The notes under the pieces: model-generated
Databases searched by the model: none
The model's input: only the letters and a program-made list of their open reading frames with translations
What the model was told of the DNA's origin: nothing
Source of the DNA: a virus
Virus record (IMG/VR): IMGVR_UViG_3300042450_000242
Coordinates: 1-41,124 of that record
Length of the DNA: 41,124 nt
Direction: 5' to 3' (one strand)
In this document: positions 23,954 to 30,981 of the stretch, one piece after another
Layout: every line of letters begins with the position of its first letter
Numbering within the stretch: position 1 is the first letter of the stretch
Translations under genes and position numbers: made by a program

Positions 23954-24503
23954 ATTGAATTGCCAAAGAGAATCTATAAGATGGGGCTAGGATTGTTGGT
24001 GCTGAAATACAGTGTGGGATTGTCCCGTCCATTATAATCACCCTTCCGGGGACATAAGAAATGGTGCTTTCTATTTCTTTCATATTGTCATTAACTATTA
24101 GCAATCCACCGCCCCATTCTATTTTCCATTCTAAGTTTAAGTAATAAATTAATGTTTTGCACCGCAATGTATTGTCTATATGAATTCTGTTTTTATCATT
24201 CAAAGTTGATAAATTTACCCTCACCTGCACTATTTTATATCCATCAAAATGATTTTTTAATTGATTGGAGGATTCGTTTGATAGAAATTTTAACTCTATT
24301 AAATCCATGTCGGTAAAATGAGAAGCTAGGTTAAAATCACCCTTATTCTCAATGAGGGTGGTGTCGTTGCTAAGTGGGCTGTATTTGGAATGGAGTGCAA
24401 AATTATAAAAATGTAAACGTGCCGTTAAGTCATAAAGATTATCGAAGATAAAAATCTCTTTACCAGACGATGTTATTATTTTTTTGGGAGTAGTTGTGTT
24501 CAT
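23940..24503 (-). CDS. 2OG-Fe(II) oxygenase, prolyl-4-hydroxylase-like
   Basis: The gene starts at MNTTTPKKII, in ATGA overlap with the upstream hydrolase (187 residues). The double-stranded beta-helix motifs are clear: RIHIDN (His108, Asp110), WGGGLLIVND, PGRVIIMDGTIPHCIS (His164) and YRFSLAIQYA (Arg177). This order matches small P4H-type oxygenases that hydroxylate proteins or sugars. It is the first of three oxygenases of distinct families in a row. Confidence 0.85.
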   Translation of the reverse strand: MNTTTPKKIITSSGKEIFIFDNLYDLTARLHFYNFALHSKYSPLSNDTTLIENKGDFNLASHFTDMDLIELKFLSNESSNQLKNHFDGYKIVQVRVNLSTLNDKNRIHIDNTLRCKTLIYYLNLEWKIEWGGGLLIVNDNMKEIESTISYVPGRVIIMDGTIPHCISAPTILAPSYRFSLAIQYAAE

Positions 24504-24865
24504 AGATAGAAATGATGGTTGCCGCAAGTGCGGTAAAAGGGACGGCCCCATTTTGGGTTAACGCTTATAGAATGGAAGTGGGTTGCTTTGAATTCTCTAT
24601 CTGTATAAAGGGCGGTTCTAGCAGACTGCTCGGCTTGCTTCCACGCCACGCTCTCTATGTTTGGTCGATGCTCGGGCTTTAAAACTTCTCCGTTCATCTT
24701 CTCTGGCACCCACGAGAACTGATACGGAGCTAGAATAACTTTCTTTATATCCCCGTCTGTCATCCGATTCAAAACTACTCTAGCTATTTTTTCCTGACAG
24801 ATTACAGGCTCGCCGCGACCTTCAAAATACACCGTCATGGTTAACCACAATAGCATTTCAGCCAT
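24500..24865 (-). CDS. SleB-like cell wall hydrolase
   Basis: This 121-residue protein matches the short Hydrolase_2 (SleB) domain: TVYFEGRGEPVICQEKIA (Glu15 and Glu19 among conserved acids), VVLNRM, PYQFSW and ATHFHS. The enzymes cut peptidoglycan glycan strands. There is no signal peptide. A strong AGGAGG lies before the ATG and overlaps the stop of the small membrane protein gene upstream. It gives the phage a second wall-degrading enzyme away from the lysis cassette and on the opposite strand, perhaps early or accessory. Confidence 0.8.
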   Translation of the reverse strand: MAEMLLWLTMTVYFEGRGEPVICQEKIARVVLNRMTDGDIKKVILAPYQFSWVPEKMNGEVLKPEHRPNIESVAWKQAEQSARTALYTDREFKATHFHSISVNPKWGRPFYRTCGNHHFYL

Positions 24866-24873
24866 TTGACCTC

Positions 24874-24993
24874 CTATAGCATCAGTCCTATGAGATACCC
24901 AATGATTACGAGGATCACTACTATCGGGGCCATTGCGAGAAAGACAATCAAGCCTTCATGAGCCGATAACTTACGCTTAAATTTCGTTGTCAT
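24874..24993 (-). CDS. Small membrane protein, 39 residues
   Basis: The reading frame MTTKFKRKLSAHEGLIVFLA... is short but well supported: its ATG overlaps the Ref-like gene stop (ATGA) and its TAG overlaps the AGGAGG of the SleB-like gene. It has a basic N-terminus and one strong hydrophobic segment (about 14-38). Being coupled to a cell wall hydrolase, it could be a small holin-like or membrane-anchoring partner. This is inference. Confidence 0.7.
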   Translation of the reverse strand: MTTKFKRKLSAHEGLIVFLAMAPIVVILVIIGYLIGLML

Positions 24994-25256
24994 TCTTTCC
25001 CCATCAATATTAATAAAACACTTAGCAGCGTTTCCTCACTGATCCCGTGAACTCTCAGGAAGCCTCGACTACCTAACCCGTGGACTCCTGTTTTTCCTCG
25101 GTGATGTTCTGGGCATAAAGGAATAACAGGTGCGTTCTCACGCTTACCACCATTCCTAATATGGTGAAGTTCTGCGGGGGTATCATACACCCCTTTGTAT
25201 CGACATAGGATGCAGCCAATATCTGCAATAGCCGAGAGGTCTTTCTTCTTGCTCAA
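24990..25256 (-). CDS. Ref-family HNH nuclease
   Basis: This 88-residue protein has the pattern CILCRYKG, AELHHIRNGG, VIPLCPEHHRG and GVHGLGSRGF, which fits the Ref family, first known from phage P1 as a RecA-dependent nuclease. It is shorter than P1 Ref, which has an extra N-terminal basic part. It lies in the replication and recombination operon, with ATGA overlap at both ends. A role in recombination or host DNA cleavage is likely. Confidence 0.82.
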   Translation of the reverse strand: MSKKKDLSAIADIGCILCRYKGVYDTPAELHHIRNGGKRENAPVIPLCPEHHRGKTGVHGLGSRGFLRVHGISEETLLSVLLILMGKE

Positions 25257-25687
25257 ATCTGAACCTTCCAGTAGTTATCCCAATACTTCTTATCCAGAAG
25301 GACATTGTTAACGTCCCCAATAAAGACCTGCCTATCTGAGCGCGTATAAACCACTCCATCCCGGCAATGGATTATGGCTGGAACGCTGACAAGTCCACGC
25401 AAGAATCCTATTCCCTCTGGCGTTATTCTATACTTGCCCGACCTGTGTGGGCCATGCTCCGCCAGACCGAACCATACCAGCCTACTGACATGGGCTTGAA
25501 CTCGATAAGGTGCGCGTAGCATTGCGTTCCCAACTAGCATCCCGCTACCAGCTTGCGCCTGTATCCATTCGTCACCTTGTAGGGCAGCTTTCCCCATCAT
25601 CTCTAAGGTTTCCACCTTATGTTTGTCCATCCGATGAGGGTTAAGTTTCCTTATCTTTTGATTACAGCACTCACAAACTGGTTGCAT
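25253..25687 (-). CDS. Zinc-finger plus winged-helix protein
   Basis: This 144-residue protein has an N-terminal CECCNQKI zinc-binding-like segment, followed by a winged-helix-like region (APYRVQAHVSRLVWFGLAE and GKYRITPEGIGFL). It may be a DNA-binding phage regulator or replication accessory protein. It is coupled to the Ref-like nuclease by ATGA overlap. Not matched to a named family. Confidence 0.65.
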   Translation of the reverse strand: MQPVCECCNQKIRKLNPHRMDKHKVETLEMMGKAALQGDEWIQAQAGSGMLVGNAMLRAPYRVQAHVSRLVWFGLAEHGPHRSGKYRITPEGIGFLRGLVSVPAIIHCRDGVVYTRSDRQVFIGDVNNVLLDKKYWDNYWKVQI

Positions 25688-25695
25688 ATATTCTC

Positions 25696-26037
25696 CTATG
25701 ATGTGGATTTAATCTCGATACGCTTCGATGCTTCATACGACCGCCATACCTCTATCTTCGCTTCTGCCGCTACAAACTGCCACCTCAGTTGCTCCGAGAT
25801 GGCTACTGCCTCCCGTAATGCTTCAAGGTGTTTTATATAATCAACGTGGGCGTATGCGTAACTCTCTTTTGCAGATTCGGTTTTGGCATCCGACTCGATC
25901 ATAAGCAGGGCTTTCTTGGTCTTTCTGAACTCCGAAAGGTAGAGTACGTCTGCCTTAGCGTGGGCGTATTTCTTGGCATGATCCCTTATGAAATCTAGTG
26001 CCTTGAACGGGCTAATATCTTCTGTTGTATCTTTCAT
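25696..26037 (-). CDS. Conserved phage helical protein, unknown function
   Basis: This 113-residue protein is helical and highly charged. The part YAHVDYIKHLEALREAVAIS and EQLRWQFVAAEAKIEVWRS is familiar from small proteins in early regions of many phages of Gram-negative hosts. It lies in the coupled minus-strand operon with DNA metabolism genes and overlaps the preceding gene by ATGA. Function unknown. Confidence 0.7.
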   Translation of the reverse strand: MKDTTEDISPFKALDFIRDHAKKYAHAKADVLYLSEFRKTKKALLMIESDAKTESAKESYAYAHVDYIKHLEALREAVAISEQLRWQFVAAEAKIEVWRSYEASKRIEIKSTS

Positions 26038-26438
26038 TTTATTGCCTCGATGTAAAAGAACTTTCTATTTTGGGTCTGGGCGTTATTGGTTCTGATTATC
26101 TTTCGATCCAAGAGGAGCTTGAGATTTGATCCTATGGAAGAAGGAGAGATCAATCGCCCACCTAGCATCTTGTCGTACAACTCCTTTCGTCTAGTGCCGG
26201 GATTCGCTTTTATGTATTCGACCATGTCGACCATAGCTTCAGTCATTTTCTTTGATGGGCGTATCCGGCGCTCTATTTTGTATTTCAGCATTTCGGTGGC
26301 GCGTATTACATTGCGCCTCTCAGCCGACTCCCGCTTTTCGCGGTTAAGTTTATCTATATCCAGAATCTCATCGGCAATCCCGACCAGTGATCCTTTACCA
26401 GTAACGTCAAAGTATTGCGCCCCTACTGGGTAGGTCAT
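26034..26438 (-). CDS. Winged-helix DNA-binding protein (putative)
   Basis: This 134-residue protein has a C-terminal part (about 65-130: MTEAMVDMVEYIKANPGTRR, then ELYDKMLGGRLISPSSIGSN, then LLLDRKIIRTNN) that looks like a MarR/replication-type winged helix. The N-terminal 60 residues are charged and helical. It is coupled at both ends to neighbours in the replication operon. It could regulate the operon or load replication proteins. Confidence 0.6.
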   Translation of the reverse strand: MTYPVGAQYFDVTGKGSLVGIADEILDIDKLNREKRESAERRNVIRATEMLKYKIERRIRPSKKMTEAMVDMVEYIKANPGTRRKELYDKMLGGRLISPSSIGSNLKLLLDRKIIRTNNAQTQNRKFFYIEAIK

Positions 26439-26671
26439 ATCCTCTTTGCCGATATAACGCCGCGAATTTTGTTTGACATATATTCCTTTCGCTGATCTAC
26501 GGTATCTAATCCATTGGCCTTATTCCAGATCAATGCTTGTGTGTGGAAGTAGTTATCATAATGCTCCCGGCAATAACTGTATCCACCTGCCAATAGTATC
26601 GCCTGAGAATGGCAATACTTATCCTCACACATTATTACGGGTCTATCTGTACTGCGACTGAATACGGTCAT
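26435..26671 (-). CDS. Small Cys/His-containing protein, unknown
   Basis: This 78-residue protein has possible zinc ligands (MCEDKYCHSQ, then YCREHYDNYFH). Its start overlaps the DUF1376 gene by 29 bases and is preceded by AGGA at a workable distance; an alternative start at 26632 would remove the overlap but lacks a ribosome binding site. No family is recognised. Confidence 0.6.
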   Translation of the reverse strand: MTVFSRSTDRPVIMCEDKYCHSQAILLAGGYSYCREHYDNYFHTQALIWNKANGLDTVDQRKEYMSNKIRGVISAKRI

Positions 26672-27467
26672 TTAGATTTATCCTCAATTGTCTAAGATCA
26701 TCAATTATTTCTATCCCTTCCTGCTTACATCTTTCGTGCGTCAACTCTAAACTCTCCATCCAATTGCTCACCTTGCCGACAGGCTGCGATGGCTTATCCT
26801 TTATCGCTTGCCGCATCTCCTCCCGCTGTCTTTTGACTATGGCGACAACGTATGCAAACGGCTTCCCGGAACTCATCGCCATTTTGCCAGCGTCTATGAA
26901 TTCTTGAACCTCCGCGCCTTCCGCAACAAGTCTGACAAAGTGAGGGTGAGTCTGGATTATGTTTCGCACTCCGAGGGATCGAAGTGCCACGGTAATGGCG
27001 GTAATAGTTGAGGGTCTGAAGTCTATAATATCGACCTCCGGCTCCCTCTCGTTCGGAGAGGGTAGTTTATAGTTAGTAGTTCCTAGTTCGTAGTTCTTAG
27101 TTAGGTTTGTGCTTAGGTTATCTGCCGGAACCTGATCGGTTTCTTTTGGGATCTTCGGTCTGCCACCTAACTTCCCTACCTGTCTAGCTCTATCAGCCAT
27201 ACTATGGTAAACCGCCAACTCTTTATCACATCTTTTGTGATGCCACCCGTCCGGCAATAATTCGAAGAACTCGGAAAGAATTACTTTTGCCGTGCTGGAA
27301 TGTTTGGAAAGTCTAAGTTTGCGGAGTGCTGCGGATGGGTCTATCGGGATCGGAAGTTCGGTGTCGTAGTAGAAGTTTATCAGCCTAAAATAGACCGCCT
27401 CCTCTTCCAGACTTAGGTGGGCTGTATGTATTGCCCACGCCGAAATATCAAATTTATAGTAATGCAT
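26643..27467 (-). CDS. DUF1376 replication protein (DnaT/initiator-like)
   Basis: This 274-residue protein starts MHYYKFDISAWAIHTAHLSLEEEAVY, a standard DUF1376 opening, and carries the usual AVYFRLINFYYDTELPIP and RKLRLSK segments in the first 60 residues. A linker (about 105-160) is followed by a C-terminal part (QTHPHFVRLVAEGAEVQEF and KPFAYVVAIVKRQREEM) similar to the DnaT/primosome-type domain. It likely starts replication by recruiting the host helicase, as no phage helicase, primase or polymerase is encoded. Confidence 0.85.
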   Translation of the reverse strand: MHYYKFDISAWAIHTAHLSLEEEAVYFRLINFYYDTELPIPIDPSAALRKLRLSKHSSTAKVILSEFFELLPDGWHHKRCDKELAVYHSMADRARQVGKLGGRPKIPKETDQVPADNLSTNLTKNYELGTTNYKLPSPNEREPEVDIIDFRPSTITAITVALRSLGVRNIIQTHPHFVRLVAEGAEVQEFIDAGKMAMSSGKPFAYVVAIVKRQREEMRQAIKDKPSQPVGKVSNWMESLELTHERCKQEGIEIIDDLRQLRINLNDRIQSQYR

Positions 27468-27595
27468 CTATCCTCCATCAAGGCATCATTAAAGGGGTGG
27501 ACGGATGGTGATGAGCCACTGTTCGGGTGCTACCCTAGTCCACCTAATACATCATCCCATAGACTTATCATATATGCAAGACATTTATTAATATA
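27468..27595 (-). promoter_or_regulatory. Leader of the DUF1376 gene with a copy of the early operator motif
   Basis: This 128-base gap has no gene. On the minus strand it carries ATAAATGTCTTG (27588-27577) and TATGATAAG (27572-27564). The same two elements in the same order occur in the early promoters at 29793-29820. TTGCAT with a 17-base spacer to GATGAT is a possible, weak sigma70 promoter. GGAGG lies 7-11 bases before the ATG. A shared control of minus- and plus-strand early genes is suggested. Confidence 0.55.
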
Positions 27596-27940
27596 TTATT
27601 TTTCCTTTATATCCACAATACAGGCCCCACCCTTTAACACTTCTGACCGAGTGACTACAAGGCGGTCTATTTGGGAGTCGTCGTCGAAGGCTAAACCAGA
27701 AAGAGAGTCGAGTAGACTTTTAATAACATTGTCTATATCCCTTCGACGCTTATCCGGCGGGAAAAGTAGGATGTCTATGTCTAGTCGAGCGATCCCGAAA
27801 CCATCGTGTTTGGAGTCAGCGAACCTCAACAATACCTCCGTCTTAAATGTAACAGCCTTCTTTGTAAGGAACCGACGGGAACCTTGAAAGCCCCAATAGG
27901 TGTTAACGCTTGGTGGATATGGCAGTAATAAACTCAACAT
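27596..27940 (-). CDS. rusA: RusA-type Holliday junction resolvase
   Basis: This 114-residue protein matches RusA: LLLPYPPSVNTYWGF near the N-terminus, then the acidic catalytic region with PPDKRRRDIDNVIKSLLDSL and LAFDDDSQIDRL (catalytic Asp residues in RRDIDN and FDDDSQI). It resolves branched DNA made in phage replication and recombination. Its start faces the divergent promoter region and AGAGGT precedes the ATG at about 10 bases. Full length for the family. Confidence 0.92.
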   Translation of the reverse strand: MLSLLLPYPPSVNTYWGFQGSRRFLTKKAVTFKTEVLLRFADSKHDGFGIARLDIDILLFPPDKRRRDIDNVIKSLLDSLSGLAFDDDSQIDRLVVTRSEVLKGGACIVDIKEK

Positions 27941-28000
27941 ATTTGTAATACCTCTGATATAATACTACTGGCATTTTGCCATGTTTAGAAGGAATATGAT
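27941..28000. promoter_or_regulatory. Divergent intergenic region with extended -10 promoter
   Basis: This 60-base gap separates the rusA operon (minus) from the recombination operon (plus). On the plus strand, TGATATAAT at 27955-27963 is a perfect extended -10 (TGN-TATAAT), 38 bases before the ATG; a -35 is poor, as expected for this class. AAGGA lies before the start. On the minus strand GTATTAT at about 27966-27960 is a possible, weaker -10. I found no TATGATAAG operator here. Confidence 0.6.
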
Positions 28001-28621
28001 ATGACTTTAATTTATAGCGATCTCAGGAAGGTTAACGTAAACGCTCATACTGAGAAGAAGGGAAAGCTAACGTACTTGTCATGGGCGTGGGCTGTTCACT
28101 ACTTGTTGGAAGCGGATCCGTCGGCGAATTGGGAGTATGGAGAACCAAAGATATATGGTGAGACGATGATGGTCTTTTGCTCTGTAATAGCCTTCGGCAA
28201 GACCATGACAGCACAATTACCTGTTCTGGACTACAACAACAAGGCCATTAAAAACCCTAGTGCGATGGAAGTTAATACAGCAATGCAACGCGTCCTAGCC
28301 AAAGCTATCGCGTTACATGGAATCGCTCTATATATATATAGTGGGGAAGATTTGCCGATAACCGATACATTTGAGGGGGGGGAGCCAACTCCGCATGAAA
28401 CGGAACCTGATACCCCTCAATTTACCAGCGCCGAGGAGAGGCTAATAGACAGCAGCACAAAGGCGATAAATCTCTCGTTTGATTTCGAGGCGCTGAAATC
28501 CGTCTATTACGCGGCTATAGCTGAGGCCGACGGGAATCAGGAGATATTAAAGATAATTCTGAGAGCTAAGAATATTCGGTATCGGGAAATATTGGGGGTG
28601 ACAGAAGGGGTGGCTCAATGA
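28001..28621 (+). CDS. Single-strand annealing protein, Sak3 / DUF1071 family
   Basis: This 206-residue protein has the family core: EKKGKLTYLSWAWAVHYL near residue 18-36, followed by a beta part and NTAMQRVLAKAIALHGIALYIYSGEDLP (about 92-120). The C-terminal half is a variable acidic linker and helical tail. It pairs with the YqaJ exonuclease that follows in ATGA overlap, and SSB, as in Red-type recombination operons. It has an extended -10 promoter upstream. Confidence 0.85.
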   Translation: MTLIYSDLRKVNVNAHTEKKGKLTYLSWAWAVHYLLEADPSANWEYGEPKIYGETMMVFCSVIAFGKTMTAQLPVLDYNNKAIKNPSAMEVNTAMQRVLAKAIALHGIALYIYSGEDLPITDTFEGGEPTPHETEPDTPQFTSAEERLIDSSTKAINLSFDFEALKSVYYAAIAEADGNQEILKIILRAKNIRYREILGVTEGVAQ

Positions 28622-29208
28622 TCGCGCAGGGGACGCCTGAGTGGTTAGAGCAAAGGTTGGGCCATGTAACCGCCAGCAAGGTTGCCGTGATAATGGCGAA
28701 AGGCAAGGGCAGGGAGACGTACAAGAAGCAGATTATAAACCAGCGGCTTACTGGGGAGCTAGAGCCTTCAAAGTGTTCGGATGCTATGGCCTTTGGCACA
28801 GAGCAAGAGCCATTCGCCAGAATGATGTATGAGGCCCACAGGAAGGTTTTGGTGGAGGAGGTCGGCTTCTGCACTCATCCAACTATTAAATGGGTTGGGG
28901 TTAGTCCTGACGGGCTGGTGGAGGATGGGTTATTAGAGATAAAGGTTCCCAACTCAGAGACGCACTTGGGATACACCTTACTTGGTGAAGCACCTGCAAA
29001 CTACATTCCTCAGATGCAGATGCAGATGTGGGTTGTCGGTAAAAACTGGAACGACTTTTGTAGCTACCATCCTAAAGTCCCAAAGAACGTGCAGTTGCAC
29101 ATAATACGGGTATATCGGGATGAGGAATATATCGACAGAATGGAAATAGAGGTTGTAAAGTTTTTGGCAGAAGTGGAAGAATCTATTAATCAATTGGAGG
29201 CTAAATAA
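28618..29208 (+). CDS. YqaJ/lambda-type recombination exonuclease
   Basis: This 196-residue protein starts MIAQGTPEWLEQRLGHVTASKVA, the standard opening of YqaJ exonucleases. Active-site elements are FGTEQEP (motif with Glu), SPDGLVEDGLLEIKVP (Asp and Glu-x-Lys of the PD-(D/E)XK site) and YIPQMQMQMWVVG (Gln-rich helix). It digests 5' ends to give 3' overhangs for the annealing protein encoded just before it. Both overlaps with neighbours are four or one bases. Confidence 0.92.
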   Translation: MIAQGTPEWLEQRLGHVTASKVAVIMAKGKGRETYKKQIINQRLTGELEPSKCSDAMAFGTEQEPFARMMYEAHRKVLVEEVGFCTHPTIKWVGVSPDGLVEDGLLEIKVPNSETHLGYTLLGEAPANYIPQMQMQMWVVGKNWNDFCSYHPKVPKNVQLHIIRVYRDEEYIDRMEIEVVKFLAEVEESINQLEAK

Positions 29209-29621
29209 TGAGCGACTTAAACCAATGTTCTTTCATCGGAAGGCTTGGCAAGGATGTTGAAACCAGAATAACCCCTGCCGGGGATACCATAGCGAACTTC
29301 TCCATTGCTTGCGATTGGAAAACCAAAACCAAAGAAGGTGTGGAATGGATCAACATCTCGGCGTTTGGGAAAATAGGGGAGATATGCGCTCAATACCTTG
29401 TTAAAGGGTCACAGGTGTTCGTGCAAGGCCGGATGAAAACGGAAAAGTATGAGGACAAGTCGGGCCAGATTAAATACATTACGCGAATCAATGCAGACAA
29501 TGTTCAATTCTTGAGCCGAAAGGAAAAGACTGAGAATGTTGTGCCGATGGTCAGGACTCAAAAACTAGCTGATCCTTACAAAACTCCTTTTGACGATATG
29601 GACGACGACATTCCGTTTTAG
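29208..29621 (+). CDS. ssb: Single-stranded DNA-binding protein
   Basis: This 137-residue OB-fold protein has typical SSB motifs: CSFIGRLGKDVETR, IANFSIACDWKTK, EWINISAFGKIGEICAQYL and KGSQVFVQGRMKTEKYEDK. It ends in DDDIPF, the acidic tip that recruits partner proteins. It is the third gene of the recombination operon and a terminator follows at once. Confidence 0.95.
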   Translation: MSDLNQCSFIGRLGKDVETRITPAGDTIANFSIACDWKTKTKEGVEWINISAFGKIGEICAQYLVKGSQVFVQGRMKTEKYEDKSGQIKYITRINADNVQFLSRKEKTENVVPMVRTQKLADPYKTPFDDMDDDIPF

Positions 29622-29667
29622 TATACTTGCAGTGTCGTAATCTGGTAGTTGCGACACCTCCAAAGGG

Positions 29668-29701
29668 AAAGGGGGCTACGAGAGATCGTGGCCCTTTTTT
29701 T
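29668..29701 (+). terminator. Rho-independent terminator after ssb
   Basis: A 9-bp core stem, GGGCTACGA with TCGTGGCCC (one G-T), closes on a GAGA loop and is extended by A/T pairs and followed by seven T residues (29695-29701). It ends the recombination operon. A smaller hairpin (TGTCG/CGACA, 29633-29655) lies just before it. Confidence 0.9.
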
Positions 29702-29875
29702 CGTCTGTCATTTGTCACGATAGCCCCGCTACCATGACATATCTATTTGCTTAAATACTTGAAAATAAATGAAAATAAATGAAAATAGTATGATAAATGT
29801 CTTGACAGATGTATGATAAGGTGGTATCATACTTACATCGAGTCAATCACGGCACGATGAAACCGGGAGATGATA
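29702..29875 (+). promoter_or_regulatory. Early promoter/operator module 1
   Basis: No gene lies in this stretch. TTGACA at 29802-29807 and TATCAT at 29825-29830 are 17 bases apart, a near-perfect sigma70 promoter. Upstream are two and a half copies of GAAAATAAAT (29761-29787). TATGATAA occurs at 29789 and TATGATAAG at 29812, on each side of the -35, 23 bases apart, a good operator arrangement. A leader with CAATCACGGCA precedes GGGAGA, the ribosome binding site of the gene at 29876. Confidence 0.85.
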
Positions 29876-30094
29876 ATGAAACTAACATACTGGATAGCAG
29901 AAGATGAATACGAACCAGCATACAGCATCATCGGAAAGACTAAAAAAGAAGTGATGGCAAAATTGCAGAGCAAGGGTGGCGTGCGGGAATACGGCCCCGT
30001 AGAAAAGAAAATAATCATATATAAAGATGCCTTCGATCTTCTCGACATGGTGACAGGTGAGATGCCGGGACGCGGATACTTTAACGCATACTAA
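29876..30094 (+). CDS. Small conserved phage early protein
   Basis: This 72-residue protein starts at the second ATG (MKLTYWIAEDEYE), placed 6 bases after GGGAG; an ATG six bases earlier is too close to the ribosome binding site. It contains IIGKTKKEVMAKLQ and EKKIIIYKDAFDLLDMVTG, which I know as a recurrent small protein in early regions of siphophages. Function unknown. First gene after promoter module 1. Confidence 0.7.
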   Translation: MKLTYWIAEDEYEPAYSIIGKTKKEVMAKLQSKGGVREYGPVEKKIIIYKDAFDLLDMVTGEMPGRGYFNAY

Positions 30095-30104
30095 GGAGAT
30101 GACA

Positions 30105-30314
30105 ATGGAAATCGACGAGACACTTCAAGACCTAGCCGAATATGCCCATGAGAATTATTGCGCTGGTGGACACTGGATATTTGAATGCTACGAGGCTCCC
30201 GAATACCAAGCAGTGCTTGATGCTTGTAGCGGCGATTTGGATAAAGCAAAAGCAGCATTAAAGGCAAGATGGGAATTTAAAAACGAATTATCAACCGAAT
30301 GTGGCGACTTTTGA
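30105..30314 (+). CDS. Small early phage protein, unknown
   Basis: This 69-residue protein is set at MEIDETLQDLAEYA behind AAGGAG; a longer in-frame GTG start is unlikely. It is helical and acidic, with a Cys/His/Trp-rich middle (NYCAGGHWIFECYE). Similar small helical proteins are common in phage early clusters. Promoter module 2 begins right after its stop. Confidence 0.65.
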   Translation: MEIDETLQDLAEYAHENYCAGGHWIFECYEAPEYQAVLDACSGDLDKAKAALKARWEFKNELSTECGDF

Positions 30315-30416
30315 AAATAGATGAAAATAGTATGATAAATATGTTGACAGATGTATGATAAGGAATATAATACTCACATCAGGCCAATCACGGCATGATC
30401 TAAATAGGAGATGACC
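30315..30416 (+). promoter_or_regulatory. Early promoter/operator module 2
   Basis: TTGACA (30344-30349) and TATAAT (30366-30371), 16 bases apart, form a strong promoter. The stretch 30322-30363 is a near copy of 29780-29821 (40 of 42 bases equal), including TATGATAA on both sides of the -35. The leader also keeps CAATCACGGCA(T/C)GAT and a GGAGATGA ribosome binding site. The module looks like a duplicated control unit. Confidence 0.85.
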
Positions 30417-30758
30417 ATGAACCACGGAAACCAAGTCATGATAAACGGATACGCGAACTTAGTTGGATACACCGACGTAACCCCATACGAAGTAATAGGC
30501 AAGATAGGGGAAAAGACCATGATAGTCCTAGAGATGGATGCGGAGCTTGATCCATCATGGAAACCGGAATCGGTAATAGGAGGATTCTTCGCACATACCA
30601 CCAACAATCAATCGCAAGAGTGGATCATAACCAAAAGCGAACAGCGTGAATTGACACGGAAGATAAGACTGCACAAAGACGGATGGTGGCGCGACCCATA
30701 CGGCAACAGATTTAGAATCGCTGACAAGCCCGTCAAATTCCATGACTACAACTTCTAG
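30417..30758 (+). CDS. Conserved phage early protein, unknown
   Basis: This 113-residue protein starts MNHGNQVMINGYANLVGYTDV; an ATG six bases earlier overlaps the ribosome binding site. The pattern AELDPSWKPESVIGGFFAHT and RLHKDGWWRDPYGNRF is one I know from many siphophage early regions. It is beta-rich and has no catalytic motif. First gene after promoter module 2, so likely among the most strongly expressed early genes. Confidence 0.72.
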   Translation: MNHGNQVMINGYANLVGYTDVTPYEVIGKIGEKTMIVLEMDAELDPSWKPESVIGGFFAHTTNNQSQEWIITKSEQRELTRKIRLHKDGWWRDPYGNRFRIADKPVKFHDYNF

Positions 30759-30768
30759 GAGGTTTCAC

Positions 30769-30981
30769 ATGAAACACATCAAACCCGTAATACTTTACTT
30801 CACAAGGGAGTTTGTTGGGGGCGGGATGGCGGGGGTCGCCATGAACGAAACCATGAGATTCGCCACAAAGGAGCTGGCGGAGGGGTGGATACTGGCGATG
30901 CGAGGGATTAAATACTCGTCATTCGGATCAGCATACCAGATAGTAGATGCAAGTTTCTTCGACCACAGGGAGGAGGTATGA
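30769..30981 (+). CDS. Small early protein, unknown
   Basis: This 70-residue protein starts MKHIKPVILYFTREFVGG, behind AGGAGG at 7 bases; a longer in-frame start at 30742 overlaps the previous gene. It has a Gly-rich loop and helix (MRFATKELAEGWILAMRG). It ends in ATGA overlap with the next gene. No family known to me. Confidence 0.6.
   Translation: MKHIKPVILYFTREFVGGGMAGVAMNETMRFATKELAEGWILAMRGIKYSSFGSAYQIVDASFFDHREEV

Noticed and set aside
22046-24503. TET/JBP-type DNA base oxygenases
   Set aside because: The three oxygenases resemble P4H, TIGR02466 and PhyH types by motif spacing and not TET/JBP, so DNA oxidation is not supported directly.
29761-29820. CRISPR-like array from the GAAAATAAAT and TATGATAA repeats
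   Set aside because: Units are 8-10 bases, with no spacers of even length and no cas genes. Promoter/operator sites are the better reading.
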